Source: Streptomyces sp. NBC_01255
Lineage (GTDB): Bacteria; Actinomycetota; Actinomycetes; Streptomycetales; Streptomycetaceae
Assembly (NCBI RefSeq): GCF_036226445.1
Contig: NZ_CP108474.1
Location: 6,944,001 to 7,008,000 of the forward strand
Direction of reading: 5' to 3'
DNA length: 64,000 bases
The position numbers and the translations under genes are program-made. Below the pieces are notes generated by a model that was not told the origin of the DNA, did no database searches, and saw only the letters and a program-made list of their open reading frames with translations. Below are positions 43,198-53,236 of the stretch, piece after piece. Each line of letters starts with the position of its first letter. Position 1 is the stretch's first letter.

Positions 43198-44427
43198 ATG
43201 CATGCCTGGCCCGCTTCTGAGGTCCCCGCCCTTCCCGGCAAGGGCCGCGACCTCCGGATCCACGACACCGCGACCGGCGGACGAGTCACCCTCGCCCCCG
43301 GCCCCGTCGCCCGTATCTACGTCTGCGGCATCACGCCGTACGACGCGACCCACATGGGTCACGCGGCGACCTACAACGCGTTCGACCTCGTTCAGCGCGT
43401 GTGGCTCGACACCAAGCGGCAGGTGCTGTACGTCCAGAACGTGACGGACGTGGACGACCCGCTGCTGGAACGAGCCATCCGTGACGGCCTCGACTGGGTC
43501 GGCCTCGCCGAGCGGGAGACCGCCCTCTTCCGCGAGGACATGACCGCCCTGCGGATGCTGCCCCCGCAGCACTACATCGGCGCTGTCGAGGCCATACCGG
43601 GCATCGTCCCGCTCGTCGAGCGGCTCCGGGACTCCGGCGCCGCGTACGAGCTCGAAGGTGACATCTACTTCTCCGTCGACGCCGACCCGCACTTCGGCCA
43701 GGTCTCGAACTACTCCACCGAGCTGATGCGCCACCTCTCCGCCGAGCGTGGCGGCGACCCGGAGCGCCCCGGCAAGAAGAACCCGCTCGACCCGATGCTC
43801 TGGATGGCCGCCCGCGAGGGCGAGCCGAGCTGGGACGGCGCCAGCCTCGGCGCCGGGCGTCCCGGCTGGCACATCGAGTGCGTAGCCATCGCCCTGGACC
43901 ACCTCGGCATGAGCTTCGACGTGCAGGGCGGCGGGTCCGACCTGATCTTCCCGCACCACGAGATGGGCGCCTCCCACGCCCAGGTCCTCACCGGCGAGTT
44001 CCCGATGGCCAAGGCGTACGTCCACGCCGGCATGGTCGGCCTGGACGGCGAGAAGATGTCCAAGTCCCGGGGCAACCTCGTCTTCGTCTCGCGGCTGCGC
44101 CGCGACGGCGTCGACCCGGCCGCCATCCGGCTCGCGCTCCTCTCCCACCACTACCGCGCCGACTGGGAGTGGACCGACCAGGTCCTCCAGGACGCCGTGG
44201 AGCGGCTCGACCGCTGGCGCGCCGCGGTCTCCCGCCCCGACGGCACGTCCGCCGACGCGCTCGTCGAGGAGATCCGCGAGGCCCTCTCCGACGACCTCGA
44301 CGCCCCGGCCGCCCTGGCCGCGGTCGACCGCTGGGCCGCGCTCCAGACCGCCGAGGGGGGCACTGACGAGTCCGCCCCCGGTCTCGTCTCCCGTGCGGTC
44401 GACGCGCTCCTGGGTGTCGCCCTGTAG
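43198..44427 (+). CDS. mshC: L-cysteine:1D-myo-inositol 2-amino-2-deoxy-alpha-D-glucopyranoside ligase MshC
   Basis: A 409-residue class-I synthetase-fold enzyme that joins cysteine to GlcN-inositol in mycothiol synthesis. It is distinguished from cysteinyl-tRNA synthetase by [18 protein letters not shown] (residues 42-59, zinc-ligand Cys43, HIGH-like HMGH 52-55) and by its short C-terminus. KMSKS lies at 286-290. Zinc also uses the cysteine in GWHIECVA and the histidine in IFPHHEM. ATG 43198 has no Shine-Dalgarno, so it may be leaderless. It follows the phosphatase/DUF3090/SCO1664 genes and is closed by a strong terminator at 44458. Confidence 0.94.
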   Translation: MHAWPASEVPALPGKGRDLRIHDTATGGRVTLAPGPVARIYVCGITPYDATHMGHAATYNAFDLVQRVWLDTKRQVLYVQNVTDVDDPLLERAIRDGLDWVGLAERETALFREDMTALRMLPPQHYIGAVEAIPGIVPLVERLRDSGAAYELEGDIYFSVDADPHFGQVSNYSTELMRHLSAERGGDPERPGKKNPLDPMLWMAAREGEPSWDGASLGAGRPGWHIECVAIALDHLGMSFDVQGGGSDLIFPHHEMGASHAQVLTGEFPMAKAYVHAGMVGLDGEKMSKSRGNLVFVSRLRRDGVDPAAIRLALLSHHYRADWEWTDQVLQDAVERLDRWRAAVSRPDGTSADALVEEIREALSDDLDAPAALAAVDRWAALQTAEGGTDESAPGLVSRAVDALLGVAL

Positions 44428-44457
44428 CGAGCGCCGCGGAACAACTCCTGTGAGTGC

Positions 44458-44503
44458 AACCGCCCTTGGACTTCTTGACGAAGTCCGGGGGCGGTTCCTT
44501 TTT
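44458..44503 (+). terminator. Intrinsic terminator after mshC
   Basis: AACCGCCC-TT-GGACTTC stem pairs with GAAGTCC-GG-GGGCGGTT (G-U at the junction), a 5-nt loop and CCTTTTT. It lies 30 bp after the mshC stop. Confidence 0.9.
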
Positions 44504-44542
44504 GTCCTGTCGCCGTGCTCGAATCTGCGCTAAATAGGCCTC

Positions 44543-47500
44543 ATGCAATCATCAATGCGCATGAGAGCTGCAGTCGTCGGTGCACTGCTCGGGTTGCTCA
44601 CCGCCTTCGCGGGACCCGGTGGCAGCGCCTCGGCCGAACCGTCCGACACCACCGTCGGCGACGTCACCGGCTTCGCCGCCGACGGATCCGTCTACCGGCT
44701 GACCGCGGGCCAGACGGAGGCCCGCGTCTCCTTCGTCACCGCCGACACCTTCCGCATCGAACTCGCCCCCGATGGCAGGTTCACCGACCCCACCGGCACC
44801 GACATCGTCCTGCCCCAGGGACCGCCCCCGGCCACCCACTGGCGCGACCTCGGCGACCGCTACGAGCTCGGCACCGCAGCGGTCACGCTGCGCGTCACCA
44901 AGTCCCCGCTGCGCTTCTCGGCCGTACGCGCCGACGGCACCCCGCTCTGGTCCGAGACCCAGGGCCTCACCTGGAACCAGGACCGCACCACCCAGACCCT
45001 CGCCCGGGGCGCCGACGAGCAGTTCTACGGCGCGGGCATGCAGAACGGCCGCGGCAACACCACCCACCGCGGCAAGACGGTCGAGGTCGGCGTCGACTAC
45101 AACTGGAACGACGGCGGCCACCCCAACTCCGTCCCCTTCTACCTCTCCTCGGCCGGCTACGGCGTCTACCGCAACACCTACGCGCCCAACACCTACGCCT
45201 TCACCGAGCCCGTCACCACCACCGCGAAGGAACAGCGCTTCGACGCCTACTACTTCGCCGGCACCGGCCGCGACGCCCTCAAGGACGTCATCGGCCAGTA
45301 CACCCGCCTCACCGGCAAGCCCTTCCTGCCACCCGTGTACGGCCTGGAGATCGGCGACGCCGACTGCTACCTCCACAACGCCAACCGCGGCGAACGCCGC
45401 ACCCTCGACGCCCTGAAGGTCGCCGACGGCTACGTCGAGAACGACATGCCCAACGGCTGGATGCTCGTCAACGACGGCTACGGCTGCGGCTACGAGAACC
45501 TCGCCGAGGCGTCCGCCGGGCTCGGCGAGCGCGGCATGAAGCTCGGCCTGTGGACCGAGGACGGCATCGACCAGCTCGAAGACCAGGTCAAGGCCGGCCA
45601 GCGGGTCGCCAAGCTCGACGTCGCCTGGGTCGGCGCCGGCTACAAGTTCGCCCTCGACGGCTGCAAGGACGCCCACGCCGGCATCGAGGCCCACAGCGAC
45701 GCCCGCGGCTTCACCTGGGCCCCCGAGAGCTGGTCCGGCGCCCAGCGCTGCGGCGTCCAGTGGTCCGGCGACCAGTCGGGCACCTGGGAGTACATCCGCT
45801 GGCAGATACCCACCTACGCCGGCGCCTCCATGTCCGGCCTCGCCTACACCACCGGCGACGTCGACGGGATCTTCGGCGGCAGCGCCAAGACGTACACCCG
45901 CGACCTCCAGTGGAAGACCTTCCTGCCCGTCACGATGACCATGGACGGCTGGGCCGCCAACGACAAGCAGCCCTTCCGGTACGGCGAGCCGTACACCTCG
46001 ATCAACCGCGCCTCCCTCAAGCTCCACGAGGCCCTGCTCCCGTACATCTACAGCCACGCCCACCAGGCCACGAAGACCGGCGTCGGCCTCGCCCGGCCGC
46101 TCGCCCTGGAGTACCCGGACGACCCGAAGGCCGCGAGCGACGCGGCGAAGTACGAGTTCCTCAGCGGCGAGGACTTCCTCGTCGCCCCCGTCTACCAGGA
46201 CGCCGTCGAACGCGACGGCATCTACCTCCCCAAGGGCACCTGGATCGACTACTGGAGCGGGCGCACCTACGAGGGCCCCGTCACCGTCGACGACTACAGC
46301 GCCCCGCTCGACACCCTGCCCCTCTTCGTCCGGGCCGGTGCCACCGTCCCCATGTGGCCCGGTGACATCCGCTCGTACACCGACCGCGCCCCCGGCGACC
46401 CGATCGCCTGGGACGTCTACCCGAAGGGCAGTTCCTCCTTCGAGCTGTACGAGGACGACGGCGTCACCCGCGAACACCGCGGCGGCCGGTACGCCACCCA
46501 GCGCGCCGAGGTCCGCGCCCCGAACGGCGGCCCCGGCGACGTGACCGTCCGCATCGGCGCGAGCAAGGGCACGTACACCGGCAAGCCCACCGCCCGGCCG
46601 TACGCCTTCACGGTCCACACCGGCGACGCCCCCGGCGCCGTCCGGCTCGACGGGCGCAAGCTGCCCGCCCTCACCTCCCGTGCCGCCTTCGACGCCGCCG
46701 CCCAGGGCTGGTGGTACGACCGCGACGAGCGCGGGGGAGTGGTCCGGGTCAAGACCGCCGCCCTGCCCACCGACCGCGGCTTCGAGCTGCGGCTGACCGA
46801 CACCAGCGCGGTCGGCGGGGCCGTACCGGGCGCGTCCGCCGTCCTCGCCGCCCCCACCGGGCAGGAACTCGGCGCGGGCGCCCCGGGCACGGTCGCCGTG
46901 GACGTCACCGCGGGCGCCCGCGACGCCACCGACGTCCGCGTCACGCTCGACGCACCGGCGGGCTGGCAGGTCACCCCGGCCGCACCGATCGGCCGGATCC
47001 CGGCCGGCATCACCCGGCGCGTCGAGGTCGCCGTCACCCCGGCGGCGGACGCGAAGCCCGGCGAGGCCGCGCTCACCGCGACCGCCCGCCACCGCGCGGC
47101 GGGCACCGACCGCACCGCCACCCAGCGGTTCGCGGTCGGCGTGATGCCCGCACCGCCGACGGCCGCCGCCTGGGCGAGCGACCTGGTCTGGCTGCGCTCC
47201 ACGAACGGCTGGGGACCGCCCGAACGCGACCGCTCCAACGGCGAGTCCGGCGCCGCCGACGGCCGGCCGCTCACCCTGGCCGGGACGACCTACGAGAAGG
47301 GGATCGGCGGCCACGCCGACTCCGACATCGAGGTCTACCTCGGCGGGCGCTGCACCGCCTTCACCGCCGACGTCGGCATCGACGACGAGATCAACGGCTA
47401 CGGGGACGTGGCCTTCTCCGTCGAGGCGGACGGCAAGGTCCTGTGGACCTCACCCCGGCTGACGGGCGCCTCCGCGACCCTGCCGGTGGACGTCGACGTG

Positions 47501-47599
47501 ACCGGGGCCCGGCACGTCCGGCTGCGGATCACGGACACCAACGGGTCGAAGAGCGGCGACCACGGGGACTGGGCGGCGGCCCGGTTCACCTGCACGTGA
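44543..47599 (+). CDS. Secreted GH31 glycoside hydrolase with NPCBM module
   Basis: A 1018-residue exported protein: Sec signal peptide (MRAAVVGALLGLLTAFAG, about residues 7-24), an N-terminal beta domain, a GH31 TIM barrel (nucleophile region FALDGC near 372, acid/base region WSGDQSG near 409, preceded by KLDVAWVGAGY), C-terminal beta domains, a NEW3-type alpha-galactosidase-associated domain (about 770-860), and a carbohydrate-binding NPCBM module (GWGPPERDRSNGES to the end). GH31 enzymes cleave alpha-glucosides, alpha-xylosides or alpha-galactosides; the module order suggests polysaccharide debranching outside the cell. The start is ATG 44543 near a TAAATA box, possibly leaderless. Confidence 0.9.
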   Translation: MQSSMRMRAAVVGALLGLLTAFAGPGGSASAEPSDTTVGDVTGFAADGSVYRLTAGQTEARVSFVTADTFRIELAPDGRFTDPTGTDIVLPQGPPPATHWRDLGDRYELGTAAVTLRVTKSPLRFSAVRADGTPLWSETQGLTWNQDRTTQTLARGADEQFYGAGMQNGRGNTTHRGKTVEVGVDYNWNDGGHPNSVPFYLSSAGYGVYRNTYAPNTYAFTEPVTTTAKEQRFDAYYFAGTGRDALKDVIGQYTRLTGKPFLPPVYGLEIGDADCYLHNANRGERRTLDALKVADGYVENDMPNGWMLVNDGYGCGYENLAEASAGLGERGMKLGLWTEDGIDQLEDQVKAGQRVAKLDVAWVGAGYKFALDGCKDAHAGIEAHSDARGFTWAPESWSGAQRCGVQWSGDQSGTWEYIRWQIPTYAGASMSGLAYTTGDVDGIFGGSAKTYTRDLQWKTFLPVTMTMDGWAANDKQPFRYGEPYTSINRASLKLHEALLPYIYSHAHQATKTGVGLARPLALEYPDDPKAASDAAKYEFLSGEDFLVAPVYQDAVERDGIYLPKGTWIDYWSGRTYEGPVTVDDYSAPLDTLPLFVRAGATVPMWPGDIRSYTDRAPGDPIAWDVYPKGSSSFELYEDDGVTREHRGGRYATQRAEVRAPNGGPGDVTVRIGASKGTYTGKPTARPYAFTVHTGDAPGAVRLDGRKLPALTSRAAFDAAAQGWWYDRDERGGVVRVKTAALPTDRGFELRLTDTSAVGGAVPGASAVLAAPTGQELGAGAPGTVAVDVTAGARDATDVRVTLDAPAGWQVTPAAPIGRIPAGITRRVEVAVTPAADAKPGEAALTATARHRAAGTDRTATQRFAVGVMPAPPTAAAWASDLVWLRSTNGWGPPERDRSNGESGAADGRPLTLAGTTYEKGIGGHADSDIEVYLGGRCTAFTADVGIDDEINGYGDVAFSVEADGKVLWTSPRLTGASATLPVDVDVTGARHVRLRITDTNGSKSGDHGDWAAARFTCT

Positions 47600-47636
47600 C
47601 CGCCCGAGGGCCTGAGCTCCTGAGGTCCTGACACGC

Positions 47637-47672
47637 GTACGGGAGGGGCGCCCTCGGGCACCCCTCCCGTAC
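47637..47672. terminator. Terminator between GH31 and PAC2 genes
   Basis: GTACGGGAGGGG pairs with CCCCTCCCGTAC around a 12-nt loop; located between the convergent stops at 47599 and 47679. Confidence 0.85.
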
Positions 47673-47678
47673 CGATGT

Positions 47679-48761
47679 CTACGACTCGGCGTCGCCGCTC
47701 CCGCTCTCGTCGGACGAGTCCTCGGCGGATCCTTCGGTCGTCCCTTCGGAGCTCGGCTCCGTACCCGCGCCGGGCTCCGGCGCCGACCCCGGCCCCGGTA
47801 CCGACTCCGGACCCGGCCGCTCCGGCTTCGGCGGCCTCGTCCGGCCGCTCCCCGTGTCGCGCAGGAACGGCGAGTCGCCGCCCTCCGTCGCCACCCCGGG
47901 GCCGCCCCCGGGCCCGGTGCCCGGTTCGCGCCGCCGCAGGTAGCGCTCGAACTCGCGGGCGATCGCCTCGCCCGAGGCCTCCGGCAGCTCCGCCGTGTCC
48001 CGCGCCTCTTCCAGCGTCTGCACGTACTCGGCGACCTCGCTGTCCTCGGCGGCCAGCTGGTCCACGCCCAGCTGCCACGCCCGCGCGTCCTCGGGCAGGT
48101 CGCCCAGCGGGATGCGCAGACCGATCAGGTCCTCCAGACGGTTGAGGAGCGCGAGGGTCGCCTTCGGGTTCGGCGGCTGCGACACGTAGTGCGGCACCGC
48201 CGCCCAGAGGCTCACCGCGGGCACGCCCGCGTGCGTGCACGCCTCCTGGAGGATGCCGACGATGCCCGTCGGACCCTCGTACCGGGTCTCCTCCAGGTCC
48301 ATCGTCCGCGCCAGGTCCGGATCGGACGTCACCCCGCTGACGGGGACCGGCCGGGTGTGCGGCGTGTCCCCGAGCAGCGCGCCCAGGATCACGACCATCT
48401 CCACCCCCAGCTCGTGGGCGAAGGCGAGCAGCTCGTTGCAGAAGGAGCGCCAGCGCATCGATGGCTCGATCCCGCGCACGAGCACCAGGTCACGCGGCTT
48501 GTCGCCGCCGATTCTGACCACCGAGAGCCGGGTCGTCGGCCAGGTGATCTTCCGGACGCCGTTGTCCAGGAAGACCGTGGGCCGGTTGACCTGGAAGTCG
48601 TAGTAGTCCTCGGCGTCGAGGGCCGCGAACACCTCGCCCTTCCATTCCCGGTCCAGATGGGCGACCGCGGTGGAGGCGGCGTCGCCGGCGTCGTTCCAGC
48701 CCTCGAACGCGGCCACCATGACCGGGTCGATCAGCTCGGGTACCCCCTCGAGCTCGATCAC
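47679..48761 (-). CDS. PAC2-family protein
   Basis: A 360-residue protein of the PAC2 (proteasome assembly chaperone 2-like) family. The fold part starts IELEGVPELIDPVMVAAFEG and includes GDAASTAVAHLDREWKG and VGVEMVVILGALL-like strands (VGVEMVVILGALLGDTPHTR). The last ~90 residues are proline/glutamate/serine-rich and probably disordered. GTG 48761 has AAGGAGG at -9. In actinobacteria PAC2 genes are widespread; their function in proteasome or unrelated processes is not settled. It is convergent with the GH31 gene and separated from it by a terminator. Confidence 0.85.
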   Translation of the reverse strand: MIELEGVPELIDPVMVAAFEGWNDAGDAASTAVAHLDREWKGEVFAALDAEDYYDFQVNRPTVFLDNGVRKITWPTTRLSVVRIGGDKPRDLVLVRGIEPSMRWRSFCNELLAFAHELGVEMVVILGALLGDTPHTRPVPVSGVTSDPDLARTMDLEETRYEGPTGIVGILQEACTHAGVPAVSLWAAVPHYVSQPPNPKATLALLNRLEDLIGLRIPLGDLPEDARAWQLGVDQLAAEDSEVAEYVQTLEEARDTAELPEASGEAIAREFERYLRRREPGTGPGGGPGVATEGGDSPFLRDTGSGRTRPPKPERPGPESVPGPGSAPEPGAGTEPSSEGTTEGSAEDSSDESGSGDAES

Positions 48762-48902
48762 CCAGCGCCTCCTTTTCGAAGTTCCTGTCGTACGGACCAA
48801 CCTTACGGCTTTCCGGCGGTCCGTCCGCAGCCCCCGGACATCCCCGAAAACCCGTGCGGCCTTGATCGACTACCCAGGAACTCGCCTCCGCACACGGCGG
48901 TC

Positions 48903-49964
48903 TCACTCCTCCCAGAGCGTGCTCGGCGCCTCCCTCCGCACCACCGGCGCGATCTCCTCGGCGAAGCGCTGGAGCGTCTCGGACTGCTCGGCCGTGGACT
49001 GGCCGAAGGTGTCGACCGTGACGGACTGGAGGTCGTGCCCGTAGTGCTCGTGGTAGCCGAGGATCTTGTCGATGATCTGCTGCGGCGAACCGATCAGCTG
49101 CGGCCCGGCCGCGATCGCGTCCTCGATCGTGCGGAACGGGGTGTTGTAGCCGGCCTTTCCCTCCAGGTGCGGGCGGAAGCTCTGCCGCACCTTCGCCTCG
49201 TACAGGTCCCGGTAGCGGCTCACCGCCTGCTCCGCGGTGTCGGCGATGAGCAGCCCGCCCGAACCGGCCGCCACGCGCGCGTGGGCCGGGTCGTGCCCGT
49301 ACTCCTCGAACTTCTCGCGGTAGTGGGCGATGAGCCGCGCGTACGCCTCCCTCGGCTGGATCGCGTTGGCGGTGAAGAGCGGATCGCCGTGCTTCGCGGC
49401 GAGTTCCGGGGAGTTGAGACTTGTGGCCGAGCCGTGCCAGATCCGCGGCGGACCGGCGTACGGGCGCGGGACCGTGGTGACGTTCTTCAGCGGCGGCCGG
49501 AACTCGCCCTCCCAGTCGACGCCCTCCTCCGACCAGAGGCGGCGCAGCAGCTCGTACTTCTCCTTCTGGAGGTCCCACTGCCGCTCCTCGTCCAGCCCGA
49601 AGAGGTCGAAGTGACCGGCCTCCGCGCCCTTGCCGACGACGAGTTCGAGCCGGCCGCGGGAGAGCTGGTCGAGAGTGGCGTAGTCCTCGGCGACCCGGAC
49701 GGGATCGAGGATCGCGACGACGGTGACGCCGGTGAGCAGCCGGATCCGGGTGGTCCGGGCCGCCAGCGCGGCGAGCAGCACGGTCGGGGCCGAGGAGAGG
49801 AAGGGGCCCGCGTGGCGCTCCCCTACCGCGTACGCGTCGAAGCCGAGGCGTTCGGCGGTCTCGCCGAGCGTGACGACCTGCTCCAACCGGTCGGCGGCGG
49901 AGAGCAGTTCACCGGTGAGGGGGTGCGGGGTGTGGTGGACGATCGAGAGGACCTGGAATTTCAT
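48903..49964 (-). CDS. LLM-class flavin-dependent monooxygenase
   Basis: A 353-residue bacterial-luciferase-like TIM-barrel enzyme (FDAYAVGERHAGPFLSSAP at the active-site region, SRGRLELVVGKGAEAGHF, PRIWHGSATS near the mid-part). It differs from the F420-type enzyme at 37580. The substrate is unknown. ATG 49964 is preferred; the ribosome-binding site is weak. Between it and PAC2 lie 141 bp without a visible gene. Confidence 0.85.
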   Translation of the reverse strand: MKFQVLSIVHHTPHPLTGELLSAADRLEQVVTLGETAERLGFDAYAVGERHAGPFLSSAPTVLLAALAARTTRIRLLTGVTVVAILDPVRVAEDYATLDQLSRGRLELVVGKGAEAGHFDLFGLDEERQWDLQKEKYELLRRLWSEEGVDWEGEFRPPLKNVTTVPRPYAGPPRIWHGSATSLNSPELAAKHGDPLFTANAIQPREAYARLIAHYREKFEEYGHDPAHARVAAGSGGLLIADTAEQAVSRYRDLYEAKVRQSFRPHLEGKAGYNTPFRTIEDAIAAGPQLIGSPQQIIDKILGYHEHYGHDLQSVTVDTFGQSTAEQSETLQRFAEEIAPVVRREAPSTLWEE

Positions 49965-50019
49965 GCGTCCACTCTGCGCGCGGAGTGTTGCGGCGGTGTG
50001 GCCGGAGCGTGGCACGCGT

Positions 50020-50052
50020 GAGGGGCGGTCCCCGGCTCGGGAACCGCCCCTC
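50020..50052. terminator. Terminator between LLM and glpD genes
   Basis: GAGGGGCGGT (50020-50029) pairs with ACCGCCCCTC (50043-50052); a CCC/GGG extension flanks the 5-nt loop with one mismatch. It lies 12 bp after the glpD stop. Confidence 0.85.
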
Positions 50053-50064
50053 CGTCCGCGGGAG

Positions 50065-51669
50065 TTACTTCCGCAGCATGGACTCGACACCGGCGCGGAT
50101 CTCGTCCGTCGCCAGGCCTCGTATCGTCAGCGTCGTACGGCGGCGCAGCACGTCGTCCGCCGTCTCGGCCCACTCGTGGTCGCGGGCGTAGGCGACCTGC
50201 GCCCAGATCTCCGGGGCGTCCGGGTGGATCCGCCGGGCGAGCTCCGGGTTCTCGTTCGCCATGCGGGCGATGTCGAAGGAGAGCGAGCCGTAGTGCGTCG
50301 CCAGGTGCCTGGCGGTGTCGGCGGCCATCCGCGGACCGGGCGCCGGGCCGTCGGAGAGCAGCCGGTGCGCGACCGCGTTCGGGTTGGCGATACCGGGCAG
50401 CGGGAGCCGCTTCGGCAGCGTCGAGACCGACTCGTAGTCGTCGCCCAGCGGGTGGCCCGGGAGGGCCTCCAGCTTCTTCATCACCGTACGGCCGATGTGG
50501 CGGAAGGTCGTCCACTTGCCGCCGGCCACCGACAGCATGCCGCCGCGGCCCTCGGTGACGACCGTTTCGCGCTTGGCCTTCGAGGTGTCGCCGGGACCGC
50601 CCGGGAGCACCCGGAGACCCGCGAAGGCGTAGGTGATCAGATCGCGGTCGAGCTGCTGGTCGCGGATGGAGAACGCGGCCTCGTCCAGGATCTGGGCGGT
50701 GTCCTTCTCGGTGACCTCGACCTGGCCGGGGTCACCCTCGTACTCCTCGTCGGTGGTGCCGAGGAGCAGCATGTCCTCCCAGGGGAGGGCGAAGGTGATG
50801 CGGTACTTGTCGATCGGGGTGGCCAGCGCGGCCTTCCACGGCGAGGTCCGCTTGAGGACCAGGTGCGCGCCCTTGGAGAGACGGATGGAGGGCGCCGCGT
50901 TCGGGTCCTCCATCCTGCGCAGGTGGTCGACCCACGGGCCGGTCGCGTTCAGTACCAGGCGGGCGGTGACGCCGAACTCGTCGCCGCTCGTACGGTCCTT
51001 CAGCTCGGCGCCCGTGACCCGGCCCCGGGTGAAGCGCAGGCCGGTGACCTCGGCGTGGTTGAGGACGGTGGCCCCGGCGTCGACGGCGGCGCGGACCGTC
51101 ATCAGCGCCATGCGGGCGTCGTTCATCTGGTCGTCGCCGTAGACGGCCACGGCCTTCAGGTTGTCCGTCCGCAGCTCCGGCACGTCCTGGGCGGCCTTGG
51201 CGGGGGAGAGCAGGTGTCCGACACCGTCACCGAAGGCGGACAGGGCGGAGTACGCGAAGACGCCGGCGCCCAGCTTGGCCGCGCCGTGCGGGCCGCCCTT
51301 GTAGACGGGCAGGTAGAAGGTGAGGGGGTTGGCGAGGTGCGGTGCCACCTGACGGGAGACCGCACGCCGCTCGAAGTGGTTCTCCGCGACCAGCTTCACC
51401 GCGCCGGTCTGCAGGTAGCGCAGACCGCCGTGGAGCAGCTTGGAGGAGGCGGAGGAGGTGGCGCCGGCGAAGTCGCCGGCGTCCACCAGGGCCACCCGCA
51501 GACCGGACTGCGCGGCGTGCCAGGCGGTGGAGATGCCCAGGATGCCGCCGCCGATGACCAGGAGGTCGTACGTCGCCTTGGAAAGCTGCTCCCGGGTCTC
51601 GGCGCGGCTCGGGAGGGAGCCGGACGCCGGGTGCGTCCCAAGGGCAGGGACGCTCTGCAGGGTGGTCAT
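50065..51669 (-). CDS. glpD: Glycerol-3-phosphate dehydrogenase
   Basis: A 534-residue FAD-dependent, membrane-associated enzyme that oxidises sn-glycerol-3-phosphate to dihydroxyacetone phosphate and passes electrons to the respiratory chain. FAD motif VIGGGILGISTAW near residue 38, SSKLLHGGLRYL, GDDQMNDARM, NATGPWVDHL and AGGKWTTFR match GlpD. ATG 51669. It is the third gene of glpF-glpK-glpD (gaps 35 and 5 bp), under GylR as in S. coelicolor gylCABX. Confidence 0.95.
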   Translation of the reverse strand: MTTLQSVPALGTHPASGSLPSRAETREQLSKATYDLLVIGGGILGISTAWHAAQSGLRVALVDAGDFAGATSSASSKLLHGGLRYLQTGAVKLVAENHFERRAVSRQVAPHLANPLTFYLPVYKGGPHGAAKLGAGVFAYSALSAFGDGVGHLLSPAKAAQDVPELRTDNLKAVAVYGDDQMNDARMALMTVRAAVDAGATVLNHAEVTGLRFTRGRVTGAELKDRTSGDEFGVTARLVLNATGPWVDHLRRMEDPNAAPSIRLSKGAHLVLKRTSPWKAALATPIDKYRITFALPWEDMLLLGTTDEEYEGDPGQVEVTEKDTAQILDEAAFSIRDQQLDRDLITYAFAGLRVLPGGPGDTSKAKRETVVTEGRGGMLSVAGGKWTTFRHIGRTVMKKLEALPGHPLGDDYESVSTLPKRLPLPGIANPNAVAHRLLSDGPAPGPRMAADTARHLATHYGSLSFDIARMANENPELARRIHPDAPEIWAQVAYARDHEWAETADDVLRRRTTLTIRGLATDEIRAGVESMLRK

Positions 51670-51674
51670 GTGTC

Positions 51675-53201
51675 TTACTCCTCGTCCTCGATCCAGCCCA
51701 TGGTCCGCTCCACGGCCTTGAGCCAGCTCTTGTACTCGCTGTCACGCCTGTCGGCGTCCATGCGAGGGGTCCATTCCGCCGCGCGGCGCCAGTTGGCGCG
51801 CAGGGCGTCGGTGTCCGGCCAGAAGCCGACGGCCAGGCCGGCGGCGTAGGCGGCACCGAGGCAGGTGGTCTCGGCGACCATCGGACGCACGACGGGCGCG
51901 TCCAGGAAGTCCGAGAGGGTCTGCATCAGCAGGTTGTTGGAGGTCATGCCGCCGTCGACCTTCAGCGCGGTCAGCTCGACGCCGGAGTCCTTCGTCATGG
52001 CGTCGGTGATCTCGCGGGTCTGCCAGGCGGTGGCCTCCAGGACGGCGCGGGCGATGTGCGCCTTGGTGACGTACCGGGTGAGGCCGGCGATCACACCGCG
52101 GGCGTCGGAGCGCCAGTACGGGGCGAACAGGCCGGAGAAGGCCGGCACGAAGTAGGCGCCGCCGTTGTCCTCGACCGAGGACGCGAGGGTCTCGATCTCG
52201 GCCGCGGACTTGATCAGGCCCATCTGGTCGCGCATCCACTGCACCAGCGAACCGGTGACGGCGATCGAGCCCTCCAGGGCGTAGACCGGCTTCTGGTCGC
52301 CGATCTGGTAGCCGACCGTGGTCAGCAGGCCGCTGTAGGAGTTGATGATCTTGTCACCGGTGTTCATGAGCATGAAGGTGCCGGTGCCGTACGTGGACTT
52401 GGCCTCGCCCTCGGCGAAACAGGTCTGGCCGAACAGGGCGGCCTGCTGGTCGCCGAGCGCCGAGGCGACCGGGACACCGGCGAGGGCGCCGTTCTTGACG
52501 TGACCGTAGACCTCGGCGGAGGACCGGATCTCGGGGAGGACGTTGAGGGGGACCCCCATCGACTCCGCGATCTTCTCGTCCCAGGCCAGCGTGTGGAGGT
52601 TCATCAGCATGGTGCGCGAGGCGTTGGTGACGTCGGTGACGTGCACGCCGCCGTCGGCGCCGCCCGTGAGGTTCCAGATGACCCACGAGTCCATGGTGCC
52701 GAAGAGGATGTCGCCGGCCTCGGCGCGCTCACGCAGGCCCTCGACGTTGTCGAGCATCCAGCGGATCTTCGGGCCGGCGAAGTAGCTCGCCAGCGGCAGG
52801 CCGGTCTCGCGGCGGAAGCGGTCCTGGCCGACGTTGCGGCCGAGCTCCTTGCAGAGGGCGTCGGTGCGGGTGTCCTGCCAGACGAGGGCGTTGTGGACGG
52901 GCTCACCGGTGTTCTTGTCCCAGAGCAGCGTGGTCTCGCGCTGGTTGGTGATGCCGATCGCCTTGACGTCGGCGGAGGTGATGTTCGCCTTGTCGAGGGC
53001 GCCGGCGACGACCTCCTGGACGTTGGTCCAGATCTCGGCGGCGTCGTGCTCGACCCAGCCCGGCTTCGGGAAGATCTGCTCGTGCTCCTTCTGGTCGACC
53101 GAGACGATCCGGCCGTCCTTGTCGAAGACGATGCAGCGCGAGGAGGTGGTGCCCTGGTCGATGGCCGCGATGAAGGGGCCGGACGTGTGTGCGTCGGTCA
53201 C
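51675..53201 (-). CDS. glpK: Glycerol kinase
   Basis: A 508-residue FGGY-family kinase producing glycerol-3-phosphate from glycerol and [17 protein letters not shown] (N-terminal phosphate loop), [29 protein letters not shown] and [13 protein letters not shown] are present. GTG 53201 is chosen because GGAG lies just upstream (TTGGAGCACACC); TTG 53213 would extend the protein by four residues without one. It is followed 5 bp later by glpD and preceded 35 bp upstream by glpF. Confidence 0.95.
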   Translation of the reverse strand: MTDAHTSGPFIAAIDQGTTSSRCIVFDKDGRIVSVDQKEHEQIFPKPGWVEHDAAEIWTNVQEVVAGALDKANITSADVKAIGITNQRETTLLWDKNTGEPVHNALVWQDTRTDALCKELGRNVGQDRFRRETGLPLASYFAGPKIRWMLDNVEGLRERAEAGDILFGTMDSWVIWNLTGGADGGVHVTDVTNASRTMLMNLHTLAWDEKIAESMGVPLNVLPEIRSSAEVYGHVKNGALAGVPVASALGDQQAALFGQTCFAEGEAKSTYGTGTFMLMNTGDKIINSYSGLLTTVGYQIGDQKPVYALEGSIAVTGSLVQWMRDQMGLIKSAAEIETLASSVEDNGGAYFVPAFSGLFAPYWRSDARGVIAGLTRYVTKAHIARAVLEATAWQTREITDAMTKDSGVELTALKVDGGMTSNNLLMQTLSDFLDAPVVRPMVAETTCLGAAYAAGLAVGFWPDTDALRANWRRAAEWTPRMDADRRDSEYKSWLKAVERTMGWIEDEE

Positions 53202-53236
53202 GGTGTGCTCCAAGGAAGGTCTGGAAGAAGGACGGC

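Noticed and set aside
43198..44427. Second cysteinyl-tRNA synthetase
   Set aside because: The [11 protein letters not shown] sequence and short C-terminus are those of MshC, not CysS.
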